Source: an uncultured Maribacter sp. (GTDB taxonomy: Bacteria; Bacteroidota; Bacteroidia; Flavobacteriales; Flavobacteriaceae). Taken from it: DNA of 64,000 bases. A model generated the notes under the pieces. It worked only from the letters and a program-made list of their open reading frames with translations, was not told the DNA's origin and made no database searches. The number at the start of each line of letters is the position of its first letter. Position 1 is the stretch's first letter. Shown here in pieces: positions 1 to 8,095 of the stretch. The stretch covers positions 1-64,000 of the forward strand of contig CANLTE010000012.1 of assembly GCA_947493885.1 (NCBI GenBank), written 5' to 3'. The position numbers and the translations under genes are program-made.

Positions 1-5
1 TCTTT

Positions 6-39
6 AAGCCCCTTCATCCATGATGAAGGGGCTTTTTTT
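6..39 (+). terminator. Rho-independent terminator
   Basis: A perfect 13-bp stem (6-18 with 22-34, starting AAGCCCCTTC) closes on a CAT loop and is followed by a run of T. It presumably ends a gene lying left of the window. The stem is symmetric, so it could also work on the minus strand. Confidence 0.9.
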
Positions 40-290
40 ATACCATAATATTTTGATTTTGAATTAATGCCTTAATGCTTTTTTGTATTTAAGAATGCTG
101 AAGAAGTAATTGAACCTGTTTTTGATACAGGTATTTACGAAAAGGTTTTCGTGATATTATAAGTTTCACAAAATCAGAGCTTAAGGTGTGTTTTGAAGCG
201 TTAAAGTATAATGTATTTTAATCCAGTTTTCTTGTATTTTTTCCTTTAGCTGAAATTATTTTTACATTTCATATTGAAATCTAATGTGAT

Positions 291-2180
291 ATGAAAAAAT
301 ATAGCCAGTATACCATACTTTTAGCCATTCTTCTTGCGATATCATGCACGAACGAAAAGGAAAAGGAAGTTGCTGCTGCCAAGCCTGAACCGATTGGTAT
401 ACCTTTTCAGAAGATAAGCCTGGACAATTTAGATGCTTTTTTAACACCTGCTAAAAATTGGGTGGTTGCAAAGTCTGCTTATGCAGACAGATTGGAAAAA
501 AAACATTTGGAATATGAAGAGGGAAAAGGTGTTTTGGTAAACATCCCAAATAAAACAGACTATGAGAGTTTGTTTTCTAAAATGGAACACGGAGATTTAG
601 AATTGGAATTCGACGTAATGATGCCAAAAGGATCCAACTCAGGAATTTATTTTCAAAGTAGATATGAGGTTCAACTTTTTGATAGTTGGGGTAAATCTTT
701 AGTTTCCAGTGGAGATATGGGTGGAATTTACCAACGTTGGGATACTAGTAAAGAAGAAGGAGATAAAGGTTATGAAGGAAGTGCTCCTTTGATAAATGCA
801 GCTAAATCTCCAGGTTTATGGCAACATTATAAAATTATATTTATAGCTCCAAAGTTTAATGCAAATGGAGAGAAGGTAAAAAACGCATTTTTTGAAAGTG
901 TTTGGTTGAATGGCGTTTTAGTACAAAAAAATGTGGAAGTTTCTGGTCCAACAAGAGCGGCAGCGTTTACAAATGAAAAGCCACAAGGTGCTTTAATGAT
1001 TCAAGGAGACCATGGCCCAGTTGCATTTAAAAATATAAAATATAAAAAGTATAGTGGAGAATCTGTTTCTGTTTCAAATTTAACTTTAAGTGTTTACGAA
1101 AGTAAAAGTTCGGTATTAACGAGTTTAGATAGTTTAGAGCTTTTGCAAACAAACCTGGTAGACTCTATATCTGCTAAAGTAAATACAAGCAAATTACGAC
1201 AAAAGGTTTTAAAATTTGATGGAGAAATAAATATTCCCAAAAATGGAGATTATGTTTTTGATTTAAAATTAGCGGAACAAGGGGGAATTGTATTACTTGG
1301 TAAGGATACTGTTTTTAACAAAAATGGCATTTATCCATTGGATAGTATTAACCTACATAAGGTAAGTTTATCGCAAGGAAAACTTCCGTTTACTTTAATA
1401 TATAATAAAAATAGACCTTGGCGTGATGGATTTAGTTTAGAAGTGGAAGGTCCTGAAATAAAGAAGCACTTGATAACAGCGCCTAAATCTTTAGATTTGG
1501 ACGCTCTTATACCCAAAAAGAGGATATTGGTTAGCGTAGACTCTATACCAGTGGTACAACGTAGTTTTCTAATGCATGAAGGCATTAAAAAAACACATTG
1601 TGTGTCTGTGGGTAGCCCTGAAGGCATACATTATAGTTTTGATTTGGAAAAAGGAGCTTTATTGCAATTATGGAGTGGAAGTTTTTTCGATGCTACCCAA
1701 ATGTGGAAAGGAAGAGGTGAAAAACAATTGGGCGAACCTATTGGGTTTACAATATCTTCACATGGTGATACGGAATTAGCTGTTTTACAAGATTATAAAC
1801 AAAATTGGCCTTTAACAATCGCAGATGAAAGTTATAAACAAGCTGGCTATAACATAGATGCTAATGGATTCCCAGTTTTTGAAGCAGAAAGTTTTGGAGC
1901 GAAAATAGTTAATACTCTAGTTCCAATGAAAAAAGGAAGAGGGTTACAACGTGATATCATTATAGAAGGTTCTAGGGAATTATGGTATAAGGTAGCAGAT
2001 GGTGAATTAATTGAATTATTACCAAATGGTGATTACCTTATTAATAACGAAAATTATTTTATAAGTTTTCCAAATATAGGAAATCTTAAGCCGCAGATTA
2101 GACATCAGCAAGGAAAAGATGAGCTTTTAATAAAAATTCCTTCTGGAAAACAGCGTATTAATTATAGTATTATTTGGTAA
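291..2180 (+). CDS. DUF1080 (3-keto-disaccharide hydrolase-like) lipoprotein
   Basis: A 629-residue secreted lipoprotein: the N-terminus is a hydrophobic signal ending in a lipobox with Cys19 (AISC). Residues of about 35-245 resemble the DUF1080/3-keto-disaccharide hydrolase jelly roll, with the typical SGIYFQSRYEVQLFDSWG and GALMIQGDHGPVAFKNI stretches. Residues of about 290-395 look like a PA14-type module, and the last ~200 residues are an unassigned beta-rich part. It lies 12 bases before a propeller-cupredoxin gene, so the two are probably cotranscribed. Proteins of this family are often annotated as family 16 glycoside hydrolases. The natural substrate is unknown; action on extracellular sugars is inferred from the domain only. 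Confidence 0.8.
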   Translation: MKKYSQYTILLAILLAISCTNEKEKEVAAAKPEPIGIPFQKISLDNLDAFLTPAKNWVVAKSAYADRLEKKHLEYEEGKGVLVNIPNKTDYESLFSKMEHGDLELEFDVMMPKGSNSGIYFQSRYEVQLFDSWGKSLVSSGDMGGIYQRWDTSKEEGDKGYEGSAPLINAAKSPGLWQHYKIIFIAPKFNANGEKVKNAFFESVWLNGVLVQKNVEVSGPTRAAAFTNEKPQGALMIQGDHGPVAFKNIKYKKYSGESVSVSNLTLSVYESKSSVLTSLDSLELLQTNLVDSISAKVNTSKLRQKVLKFDGEINIPKNGDYVFDLKLAEQGGIVLLGKDTVFNKNGIYPLDSINLHKVSLSQGKLPFTLIYNKNRPWRDGFSLEVEGPEIKKHLITAPKSLDLDALIPKKRILVSVDSIPVVQRSFLMHEGIKKTHCVSVGSPEGIHYSFDLEKGALLQLWSGSFFDATQMWKGRGEKQLGEPIGFTISSHGDTELAVLQDYKQNWPLTIADESYKQAGYNIDANGFPVFEAESFGAKIVNTLVPMKKGRGLQRDIIIEGSRELWYKVADGELIELLPNGDYLINNENYFISFPNIGNLKPQIRHQQGKDELLIKIPSGKQRINYSIIW

Positions 2181-2192
2181 ATAGAAGAGGAT

Positions 2193-4148
2193 ATGAAAAG
2201 CATTTGTAAAGTAATCACAATAAGCGTTATTTTCTGTTTTCACCAATTTACGTTGGCGCAAAACATTTCTGATAATTCTAAAAAAGAAGCATCATTTTAT
2301 ACTATAACTGATGTTCCCATTCCTGAGAATGTATTGCTTGAAGTTGGTGGGTTGGCTTTAACAGATGACGATAAACTAGGAGTTTCTACTAGGAGAGGAG
2401 AGGTTTGGGTGATTGATAAGCCTTATAGTCAGAAACCAATTTATAAAAGGTTTGCAAATGGATTACATGAGAGCTTAGGCTTAAATTATAAAGATGGTAA
2501 CTTTTATCTGGCACAGAGAGGAGAATTAACCATGTTAGAGGATAAAAATAACGATGGTGTCGCCGATGTTTATAAAACTATTTATTCTTGGCCACTTTCG
2601 GGTAATTATCATGATTACTCCTACGGTCCTAAATTTAGAAAAAACGGTAATATGCTGGTAACGCTAAACCTTTCTTGGATTGGTCATGGTGCTAGTTTAT
2701 CAAAATGGAGAGGATGGTTAATAGAAGTTACTCCGGATGGTGAAATGACACCTTTAGCCACAGGTCTTAGGTCTCCAGCTGGTTTTAATATTAATGCGAA
2801 CGATGATGTTTTTTACACTGAAAACCAGGGTGATTGGGTTGGTTCGGGTAGAATGACGCATTTAGAAAAAGGAGATTTTGCAGGTAATCCTGGTGGTTTG
2901 GTTTGGTCTGGAGAGCCAAATTCCCCATTAGATTTAAAAGTTAGTGATGTAGAACCAGAATCAGGTTTAAGTTTATATGAGTATGCTAAAAAAATACCAG
3001 CAATAAAAGCACCAGCAATTTGGTTCCCGCATACTATTCAAGGTATTTCTACTTCCGATATGATTTACGATAACTCAGCAGGGAAATTTGGACCGTTTGC
3101 TGGACAAATATTTATTGGAGACCAAGGACATAGTAAAATTATGCGTGTATTTATGGAAAAAGTAAATGGCGTATATCAGGGAGCGTCTTTTCACTTTGTA
3201 GAAGGGTTTTCTTCCGGTATTTTAAGAATGATATGGGGTAGCGATAATAGTATGTTTGTGGGTATGACAAGTAGAGGATGGGGGTCAACAGGTAAAAAGC
3301 TATTTGGCCTACAACGTCTTTCATGGAACGGAAAAGTACCATTTGAGGTGAAAACCATGCAAGCAAAAGCAGATGGATTCCTTTTAGAATTTACCAAACC
3401 CGTTAGTAAAGTAAACGCGCAAAAAATGGAAACTTACCAAATAACAAGCTTTACCTATAAGTATCATAGCTCTTATGGTAGTCCTATAGTGGAGCAGCAA
3501 AAAGCGGTGGTAAGTAAGGTAGAACTTGCACCAGATGGCTTATCAGCAAAATTAACCGTGGACGGTATGCGTTTAGGATATATTCATCAACTTAAAATTG
3601 ACGGATTAAAAGCCACTAGCGGCGAATCATTATTGCATGATACAGCTTTTTATACGCTAAATGAAGTACCAGGTGGGGTATTAAAATCTAAGCCTACCGA
3701 AAAAATGAAAAAAGAAACTGGAACTGCGCAAATAAAAAGAGTTACAGAAATGCCTTTAAGCTGGACAAAGGGTGTGGATAAAAAGTTAGTAATAGGAACA
3801 AAACCTGGTCTTAAATATGATGTTGAAGAAGTTACATTGGAGCGCTCCTCTAAAGTAGAACTTATTTTTACTAATAATGATGATATGCTACATAATTTAG
3901 TAATTACTGCCATGGGTAAAACCTCAGTAGATAAAGTAGGAGAGCTATCTTTAAAGTTAGGGTTAGATGGGCGTGATATGAACTACGTTCCAGATTCGGA
4001 CCTAGTGTTATATCATACCGGTATTGTAGCGCCAGGGTCTCAAGAAAAACTATACTTTAAAACACCAAGCAAACCTGGAGAGTACTGGATAGTTTGTACA
4101 TTTCCTGGTCACGCACAAATAATGAGGGCTAAGCTTATCGTGAAATAA
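2193..4148 (+). CDS. Secreted beta-propeller protein with C-terminal azurin-like cupredoxin
   Basis: A 651-residue protein with a Sec signal peptide (cleavage after about residue 22). Residues of about 40-370 resemble the glucose/sorbosone dehydrogenase-like beta-propeller. About 385-490 look like an Ig-like linker. The last ~120 residues form a cupredoxin domain with His567, Cys635, His640 and Met644. The Cys-x4-His-x3-Met spacing is that of azurin/auracyanin type 1 copper sites. Inference: the propeller oxidises a substrate, possibly a sugar released or bound by the upstream lipoprotein, and the copper domain passes on electrons. PQQ dependence is not shown by the sequence. The gene ends at a bidirectional terminator shared with the convergent DUF4268 gene. 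Confidence 0.8.
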   Translation: MKSICKVITISVIFCFHQFTLAQNISDNSKKEASFYTITDVPIPENVLLEVGGLALTDDDKLGVSTRRGEVWVIDKPYSQKPIYKRFANGLHESLGLNYKDGNFYLAQRGELTMLEDKNNDGVADVYKTIYSWPLSGNYHDYSYGPKFRKNGNMLVTLNLSWIGHGASLSKWRGWLIEVTPDGEMTPLATGLRSPAGFNINANDDVFYTENQGDWVGSGRMTHLEKGDFAGNPGGLVWSGEPNSPLDLKVSDVEPESGLSLYEYAKKIPAIKAPAIWFPHTIQGISTSDMIYDNSAGKFGPFAGQIFIGDQGHSKIMRVFMEKVNGVYQGASFHFVEGFSSGILRMIWGSDNSMFVGMTSRGWGSTGKKLFGLQRLSWNGKVPFEVKTMQAKADGFLLEFTKPVSKVNAQKMETYQITSFTYKYHSSYGSPIVEQQKAVVSKVELAPDGLSAKLTVDGMRLGYIHQLKIDGLKATSGESLLHDTAFYTLNEVPGGVLKSKPTEKMKKETGTAQIKRVTEMPLSWTKGVDKKLVIGTKPGLKYDVEEVTLERSSKVELIFTNNDDMLHNLVITAMGKTSVDKVGELSLKLGLDGRDMNYVPDSDLVLYHTGIVAPGSQEKLYFKTPSKPGEYWIVCTFPGHAQIMRAKLIVK

Positions 4149-4165
4149 TGGTAAAAATTTAAATA

Positions 4166-4202
4166 AAAAAGCATTATCACTTTTTAGAAGTTAATGCTTT
4201 TT
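4166..4202. terminator. Bidirectional terminator between convergent genes
   Basis: An 11-bp perfect stem, AAAAAGCATTA (4166-4176) with TAATGCTTTTT (4192-4202), has A and T flanks, so it gives a U-tract on either strand. It overlaps the stop codon of the leftward DUF4268 gene. Confidence 0.8.
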
Positions 4203-4629
4203 ATTCTTCAAGAATATCTTTGTATTCCAGAAAAAAGCCCTCAAAACATTCCATAGTGTTTTTTAAAAACAACATGGTTTCCTGCCAGGTGCTTTTGTTG
4301 TGAATAGATACTCCTTTTTTCTCCACGAAAATTCTAGAGATTTCTTTATTATTTTCTAATATAAAGCAATCTTCAAATTGAGATTGCGGTAAAAAATCGT
4401 TTTGTAAAATGGATTTAAGTGAAATTAATTTTTCCCATAATTCAATTCGTTTTTCTAAATCTGGATGATCCACGTCTAAAGAAACTGTAGCCCTTTTCAA
4501 GTCAAAATAAAATTTAAAGGTTAGCCCTTTGATATTAGTATTATATAAAATCCATTTTTTAGGAAAAGATTTTCCAAAAGCAATCCAAAAACCCTGACGT
4601 AGTTGTTTTGATTCTTCTTTACTAAACAT
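4201..4629 (-). CDS. DUF4268 domain-containing protein
   Basis: A 142-residue soluble protein with no signal peptide or membrane segment. The pattern beginning MFSKEESKQLRQGFWIAFG, with an aromatic-rich middle and an acidic helical end, is that of the DUF4268 family, common as a stand-alone short protein in Bacteroidota. Its function is unknown; related domains occur on some restriction/DNA-associated proteins, but nothing here shows that role. The start immediately abuts the stop of the upstream ZIP transporter gene on the same strand, so the two form a tight operon. The stop codon sits in the terminator stem. Confidence 0.7.
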   Translation of the reverse strand: MFSKEESKQLRQGFWIAFGKSFPKKWILYNTNIKGLTFKFYFDLKRATVSLDVDHPDLEKRIELWEKLISLKSILQNDFLPQSQFEDCFILENNKEISRIFVEKKGVSIHNKSTWQETMLFLKNTMECFEGFFLEYKDILEE

Positions 4630-5301
4630 TTACAAAATATAAGCTATGGAAATACCTAAAATAATAACGATAAGCTTTCTTAAATTAAATTTATGTCCTT
4701 CAGAACTTTCAAATAAAATTACTGTTGAAATGTGTAAGAATACACCAATTACTAGAGATGTTATGGGGACATAATAATCTTGAATAAAGTCAAAATTTAC
4801 AGCTAGATATGTACCCATTGGAGTCATCATTGCAAAAAGAAAAATAAAAAATATAGCGTTGGTCAGCTTAATTTTTGAGTCTAACAAAAATATACTTAAG
4901 ATAATGGCGATGGGAATTTTATGCACTAGAATACCATAAATAATTGTGCTATGGTGCTCTAATGGTAATCCTTCAAGAAGGGAATGAATGGATAAGCTTA
5001 CGAATAATAGCCATGGAAACTGGCTGTTTTCATGATTTAAATGAATGTGGCCATGCTCCGCACCTTTAGAAAAGAATTCTAAAAAGATTTGAAGCAAAAT
5101 ACCTAACATAACAAACAAACCAATAGTTTTTGAATCTGAAACTTCATACACCTCAGGAAAAAGTTCAAAAAGGGTTAATGCAAGTAAAAAAGCTCCACTA
5201 AAGGCTAGTAATAATTTAAAGTTTTCTTCTTTCTTAGGTTTTGTTATAAAAACAAAAATAAAACTTACGAGCACCCCAAGAATAGGTAGTAAATACGTCA
5301 T
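4630..5301 (-). CDS. ZIP family divalent metal transporter
   Basis: A 223-residue inner-membrane protein with about seven or eight hydrophobic segments. The ZIP signature is visible: a membrane segment with SIHSLLEGLPLEHHS (His/Glu metal ligands) followed by VHKIPIAIILSIFLL in the next segment. A His-rich loop (GAEHGHIHLNH) lies at about residues 81-91, as in many ZIP proteins. It probably mediates zinc or other divalent metal movement into the cytoplasm; the exact metal cannot be read from sequence. It is first of a two-gene leftward unit with DUF4268 and is divergent from the RNA methyltransferase gene. Confidence 0.85.
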   Translation of the reverse strand: MTYLLPILGVLVSFIFVFITKPKKEENFKLLLAFSGAFLLALTLFELFPEVYEVSDSKTIGLFVMLGILLQIFLEFFSKGAEHGHIHLNHENSQFPWLLFVSLSIHSLLEGLPLEHHSTIIYGILVHKIPIAIILSIFLLDSKIKLTNAIFFIFLFAMMTPMGTYLAVNFDFIQDYYVPITSLVIGVFLHISTVILFESSEGHKFNLRKLIVIILGISIAYIL

Positions 5302-5362
5302 TTAAATTCTAAGTTGATGTTATAATTCTTCACAATAAACAGCAGGGTTTAAAATTAATGTA

Positions 5363-5370
5363 TTTTTGTG
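5363..5370 (+). promoter_or_regulatory. Flavobacterial -7 box of the RNA methyltransferase gene
   Basis: TATTTTTG matches TANNTTTG. No TTG element is visible at the normal distance upstream. The box ends 18 bases before the ATG at 5389 and overlaps an in-frame GTG at 5368, so that GTG is unlikely to be the start codon. Confidence 0.5.
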
Positions 5371-5388
5371 TCAATTTTGAGAATAGAC

Positions 5389-6576
5389 ATGAACAATAAT
5401 TTTAAAATGGTAGCCAAAACCTTATTTGGTTTTGAAGAAATATTAGCAAAGGAACTTAGAGACTTAGGAGCTGTTGATGTTAAAGAAGGTGTTCGAAATG
5501 TTTCATTCTACGGAGACACTGGTTTTATGTATAAGGCTAATTTGTGTTTGCGGACGGCAATTAAAATTATTAAACCTATTCATGGGTTTAAAGTTGAAAA
5601 TGAGCAAGAGCTGTATAAAAGGATTTATGAAATGGAATGGTCGGATTATTTATCGGCCGATAAAACTTTTGCGATAGATACTACTTTGTTTTCTGATAAT
5701 TTTTCGCACTCACTATATGTTTCCCAAAAAATTAAAGATGCTATTGTAGATAAATTTAGGGACATCGATGGTGAAAGACCCAATGTGGATGTTAAATTTC
5801 CTGATTTACGAATTAATGTACATATTCATAAAGATCATTGTAACATTTCATTGGACAGTTCTGGACGTTCTTTACACCATAGAGGCTATAGATTAGCTAC
5901 TAATTTGGCGCCAATAAATGAGGTTCTCGCCGCAGGGCTATTATTATTAAGTGGTTGGGATGGAAAATCGGATTTTTTAGACCCAATGTGTGGAAGTGGT
6001 ACTATGTTGATTGAGGCTGCAATGATTGCCTGTAATATTCCTGCTAATATTAATAGAAAGGAGTTTGCTTTTGAAAAGTGGGATGATTATGACGAAGAAC
6101 TTTTTGAGAAAATAGTGGAAAGTAGTCTAAATAAAACTAGGGAATTTAGGTATAAGATTACGGGTTATGATAAAGCACCATCAGCTGTTAGAAAAGCCCT
6201 TGATAACGCCAAAAATGCCAATTTGGCTGAATATATTCATGTAGAACGAAACAATTTTTTTGAATCTTCTAAAAATATCGAAGGACAACTGCATATGGTT
6301 TTTAATCCGCCGTATGGCGAACGTTTAGATCGTTCTGATTTAGATAGTGATTTTGATATACAAGATTTTTATTCTAGTATTGGTGATACCCTAAAAAAGC
6401 AATATCCAGGTACAGATGCATGGTTTATTACCTCTAATTTAGAAGCTTTAAAATACGTAGGTTTACGCCCTTCAAGAAAAATAAAAGTTTTTAATAGTCA
6501 ATTGGAATCAAAGCTTGTGAAGTACGTTATGTATTCTGGAAGCAAAAGAACAAAATTTCAAAATAAAGAAGCGTAA
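5389..6576 (+). CDS. THUMP domain class I SAM-dependent RNA methyltransferase (RlmL/RlmK type)
   Basis: About 395 residues. An N-terminal ferredoxin-like/THUMP part (to about residue 160) is followed by a Rossmann methyltransferase with DPMCGSGTMLIEAAMIA as the SAM-binding motif and FNPPYGERL as the catalytic NPPY motif that marks base-amino methylation. The family modifies large-subunit rRNA: E. coli RlmL makes m2G2445 of 23S rRNA. The long RlmL/K fusion is absent, so this is the shorter YpsC-type form common in Bacteroidota. I chose the ATG at 5389 because a promoter box covers the upstream in-frame GTG. The small membrane protein gene follows after 2 bases. Confidence 0.85.
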   Translation: MNNNFKMVAKTLFGFEEILAKELRDLGAVDVKEGVRNVSFYGDTGFMYKANLCLRTAIKIIKPIHGFKVENEQELYKRIYEMEWSDYLSADKTFAIDTTLFSDNFSHSLYVSQKIKDAIVDKFRDIDGERPNVDVKFPDLRINVHIHKDHCNISLDSSGRSLHHRGYRLATNLAPINEVLAAGLLLLSGWDGKSDFLDPMCGSGTMLIEAAMIACNIPANINRKEFAFEKWDDYDEELFEKIVESSLNKTREFRYKITGYDKAPSAVRKALDNAKNANLAEYIHVERNNFFESSKNIEGQLHMVFNPPYGERLDRSDLDSDFDIQDFYSSIGDTLKKQYPGTDAWFITSNLEALKYVGLRPSRKIKVFNSQLESKLVKYVMYSGSKRTKFQNKEA

Positions 6577-6578
6577 CT

Positions 6579-6809
6579 ATGAAATTAAAAAACAAAGTTA
6601 GGATTTACAATTTTATTCCTTTTACAATCATATTTTTCGCCGTACGATATATATTAAGCTCCAATTTTGAGTTGGGACGGATTCCTCTGGTTCTAATAAC
6701 AGCTCTATTAACAGTAATATTAGCTCCTAAATTTATTGTATTAAAAGAAGATGGAGAGGAACGACTTTTTATGAAATGGATATTTATTAAGAATCCAAAA
6801 GAAATTTAA
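6579..6809 (+). CDS. Small two-helix membrane protein
   Basis: A 76-residue hypothetical protein with two hydrophobic segments (about residues 11-27 and 34-52) and a basic N-terminus. I do not recognise a family. It starts 2 bases after the methyltransferase stop, so translation is likely coupled. Its stop codon abuts the stop codon of the convergent DUF6048 gene with no spacer, leaving no room for a terminator between the two operons. Confidence 0.6.
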   Translation: MKLKNKVRIYNFIPFTIIFFAVRYILSSNFELGRIPLVLITALLTVILAPKFIVLKEDGEERLFMKWIFIKNPKEI

Positions 6810-7601
6810 TTATTCGGTTTCATTTGATTCTTCATTTTTCTTTTTCTTGTTAGCTTTTTTGTAGAATGGTAAGAGGTATGTTAGTGAATAGTTGTATCCA
6901 ATACCAAATCTACTATTATCCGTTACTCTGTTAAATCCTGGAATCCATAGGTTTTTAAAATTATCAGCTTCTTTATTTGTAATTAAAATACCTAAGCGCA
7001 CACTGGCTCCTAAATAAAAATTTGCAAATAACTCTACTTTAGCACCCAAGACTGCTTCTAGCCAAGTGGCGCTAAGTCCATTAAAGTCTCTAGGAACATT
7101 GGATTCACTTACAAACTGGTCCGGGCTCCAATACCTATCACTATCAAATATAGAATAACTATTTAAGGTTTGGTCAAATGTGCTGTACGCAAACCTGCCT
7201 CCTACAAATATAGAGTTGTATTCACCATACCAGTTTCCGTAAGTATTGTAATCCACACCTAGTTTTATATAATTACCGGAGGTTGTATAATTGTAAAGTG
7301 CGCCTGCGTTATCATTGGCTAGATTATTACCTAGTTGCTCTTCGATAGTTTTTTTTTCGTTTCCTAGCTCTGCAGCAATATATAAGTTATGCGTTAGCCT
7401 GTAATCACCAACAATTTCAAAACCCGTGTAATTCTCATCGGTAAAAGAAAGTATGGGTCTGCTTAAATCAACCCCCGCTCTAATCCCATATATTTGTCTA
7501 TAAACTGTAGTGTCCTTTGGTTGTAAGTCTATTGTTTTATCCTGAGATATTCCCATGAAAAAACATAGCATAAGACTGGTGCTAATGAAATATTTTAACA
7601 T
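6810..7601 (-). CDS. DUF6048 outer-membrane-type beta-barrel protein
   Basis: A 263-residue protein with a signal peptide (cleavage near ISQ19), followed by alternating hydrophobic/polar strands rich in Tyr and Gly, as expected of a small outer-membrane beta-barrel. The IYGIRAGVDLSRPILSF start and the Lys/Glu-rich tail match the DUF6048 family. Function unknown. Its start overlaps the end of the upstream DUF6452 gene by 20 bases. The two families travel together behind rlmD, which suggests a joint envelope role. No catalytic motif is visible. Confidence 0.75.
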   Translation of the reverse strand: MLKYFISTSLMLCFFMGISQDKTIDLQPKDTTVYRQIYGIRAGVDLSRPILSFTDENYTGFEIVGDYRLTHNLYIAAELGNEKKTIEEQLGNNLANDNAGALYNYTTSGNYIKLGVDYNTYGNWYGEYNSIFVGGRFAYSTFDQTLNSYSIFDSDRYWSPDQFVSESNVPRDFNGLSATWLEAVLGAKVELFANFYLGASVRLGILITNKEADNFKNLWIPGFNRVTDNSRFGIGYNYSLTYLLPFYKKANKKKKNEESNETE

Positions 7602-8091
7602 GTACGATATCTGATTTTTCTATTAATGTTTCTTCTATTTTTATTTCTTGAATCCAATTGTCGGTATCAACGGTTAGTTCATGAGTAAGGTTTTCATAGT
7701 TAAGAACAAAACCACATGCTCGTGAAACAAAGACCTCTTTGGTGGTGTAGTTAAAGGTGACCATATCAACGTTTCCAGTTTCGCTACCTTCGCTGTCCGC
7801 CGAGTTTTGTATTAAAGCAAAAGTGGTGCTAGTTTCGTTTGTAATGAGTGGTATTTCTACTACGTCAACATCGCTTCTATCGGTAAAGTTGACATTTTGG
7901 TACGCAAATTCATTATCTGCCCCTACTATTCTTAGTTTGGATACGTTTTTTAATTTGGTGGTATCTTCATTATCGTAAAAATTAATTACTAATAATGGGG
8001 TGTCGCCGTCAACGCAAATATCATCTTTTTCACATGCAGAAAAGGAAACAATTCCAATGAGGATAATGCTAAATATTAGTAGTTTTTTCAT
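7582..8091 (-). CDS. DUF6452 lipoprotein
   Basis: A 169-residue predicted lipoprotein with a hydrophobic signal and a lipobox at SFSAC20 followed by EKDD. The CVDGDTPLLVINFYD stretch and predicted all-beta mature part fit the DUF6452 family. Function unknown. It starts 4 bases after the rlmD stop and overlaps the DUF6048 gene by 20 bases. The leftward order rlmD, DUF6452, DUF6048 therefore looks like one transcript in which a lipoprotein and a barrel protein could partner at the outer membrane. Confidence 0.75.
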   Translation of the reverse strand: MKKLLIFSIILIGIVSFSACEKDDICVDGDTPLLVINFYDNEDTTKLKNVSKLRIVGADNEFAYQNVNFTDRSDVDVVEIPLITNETSTTFALIQNSADSEGSETGNVDMVTFNYTTKEVFVSRACGFVLNYENLTHELTVDTDNWIQEIKIEETLIEKSDIVHVKIFH

Positions 8092-8095
8092 TTAT

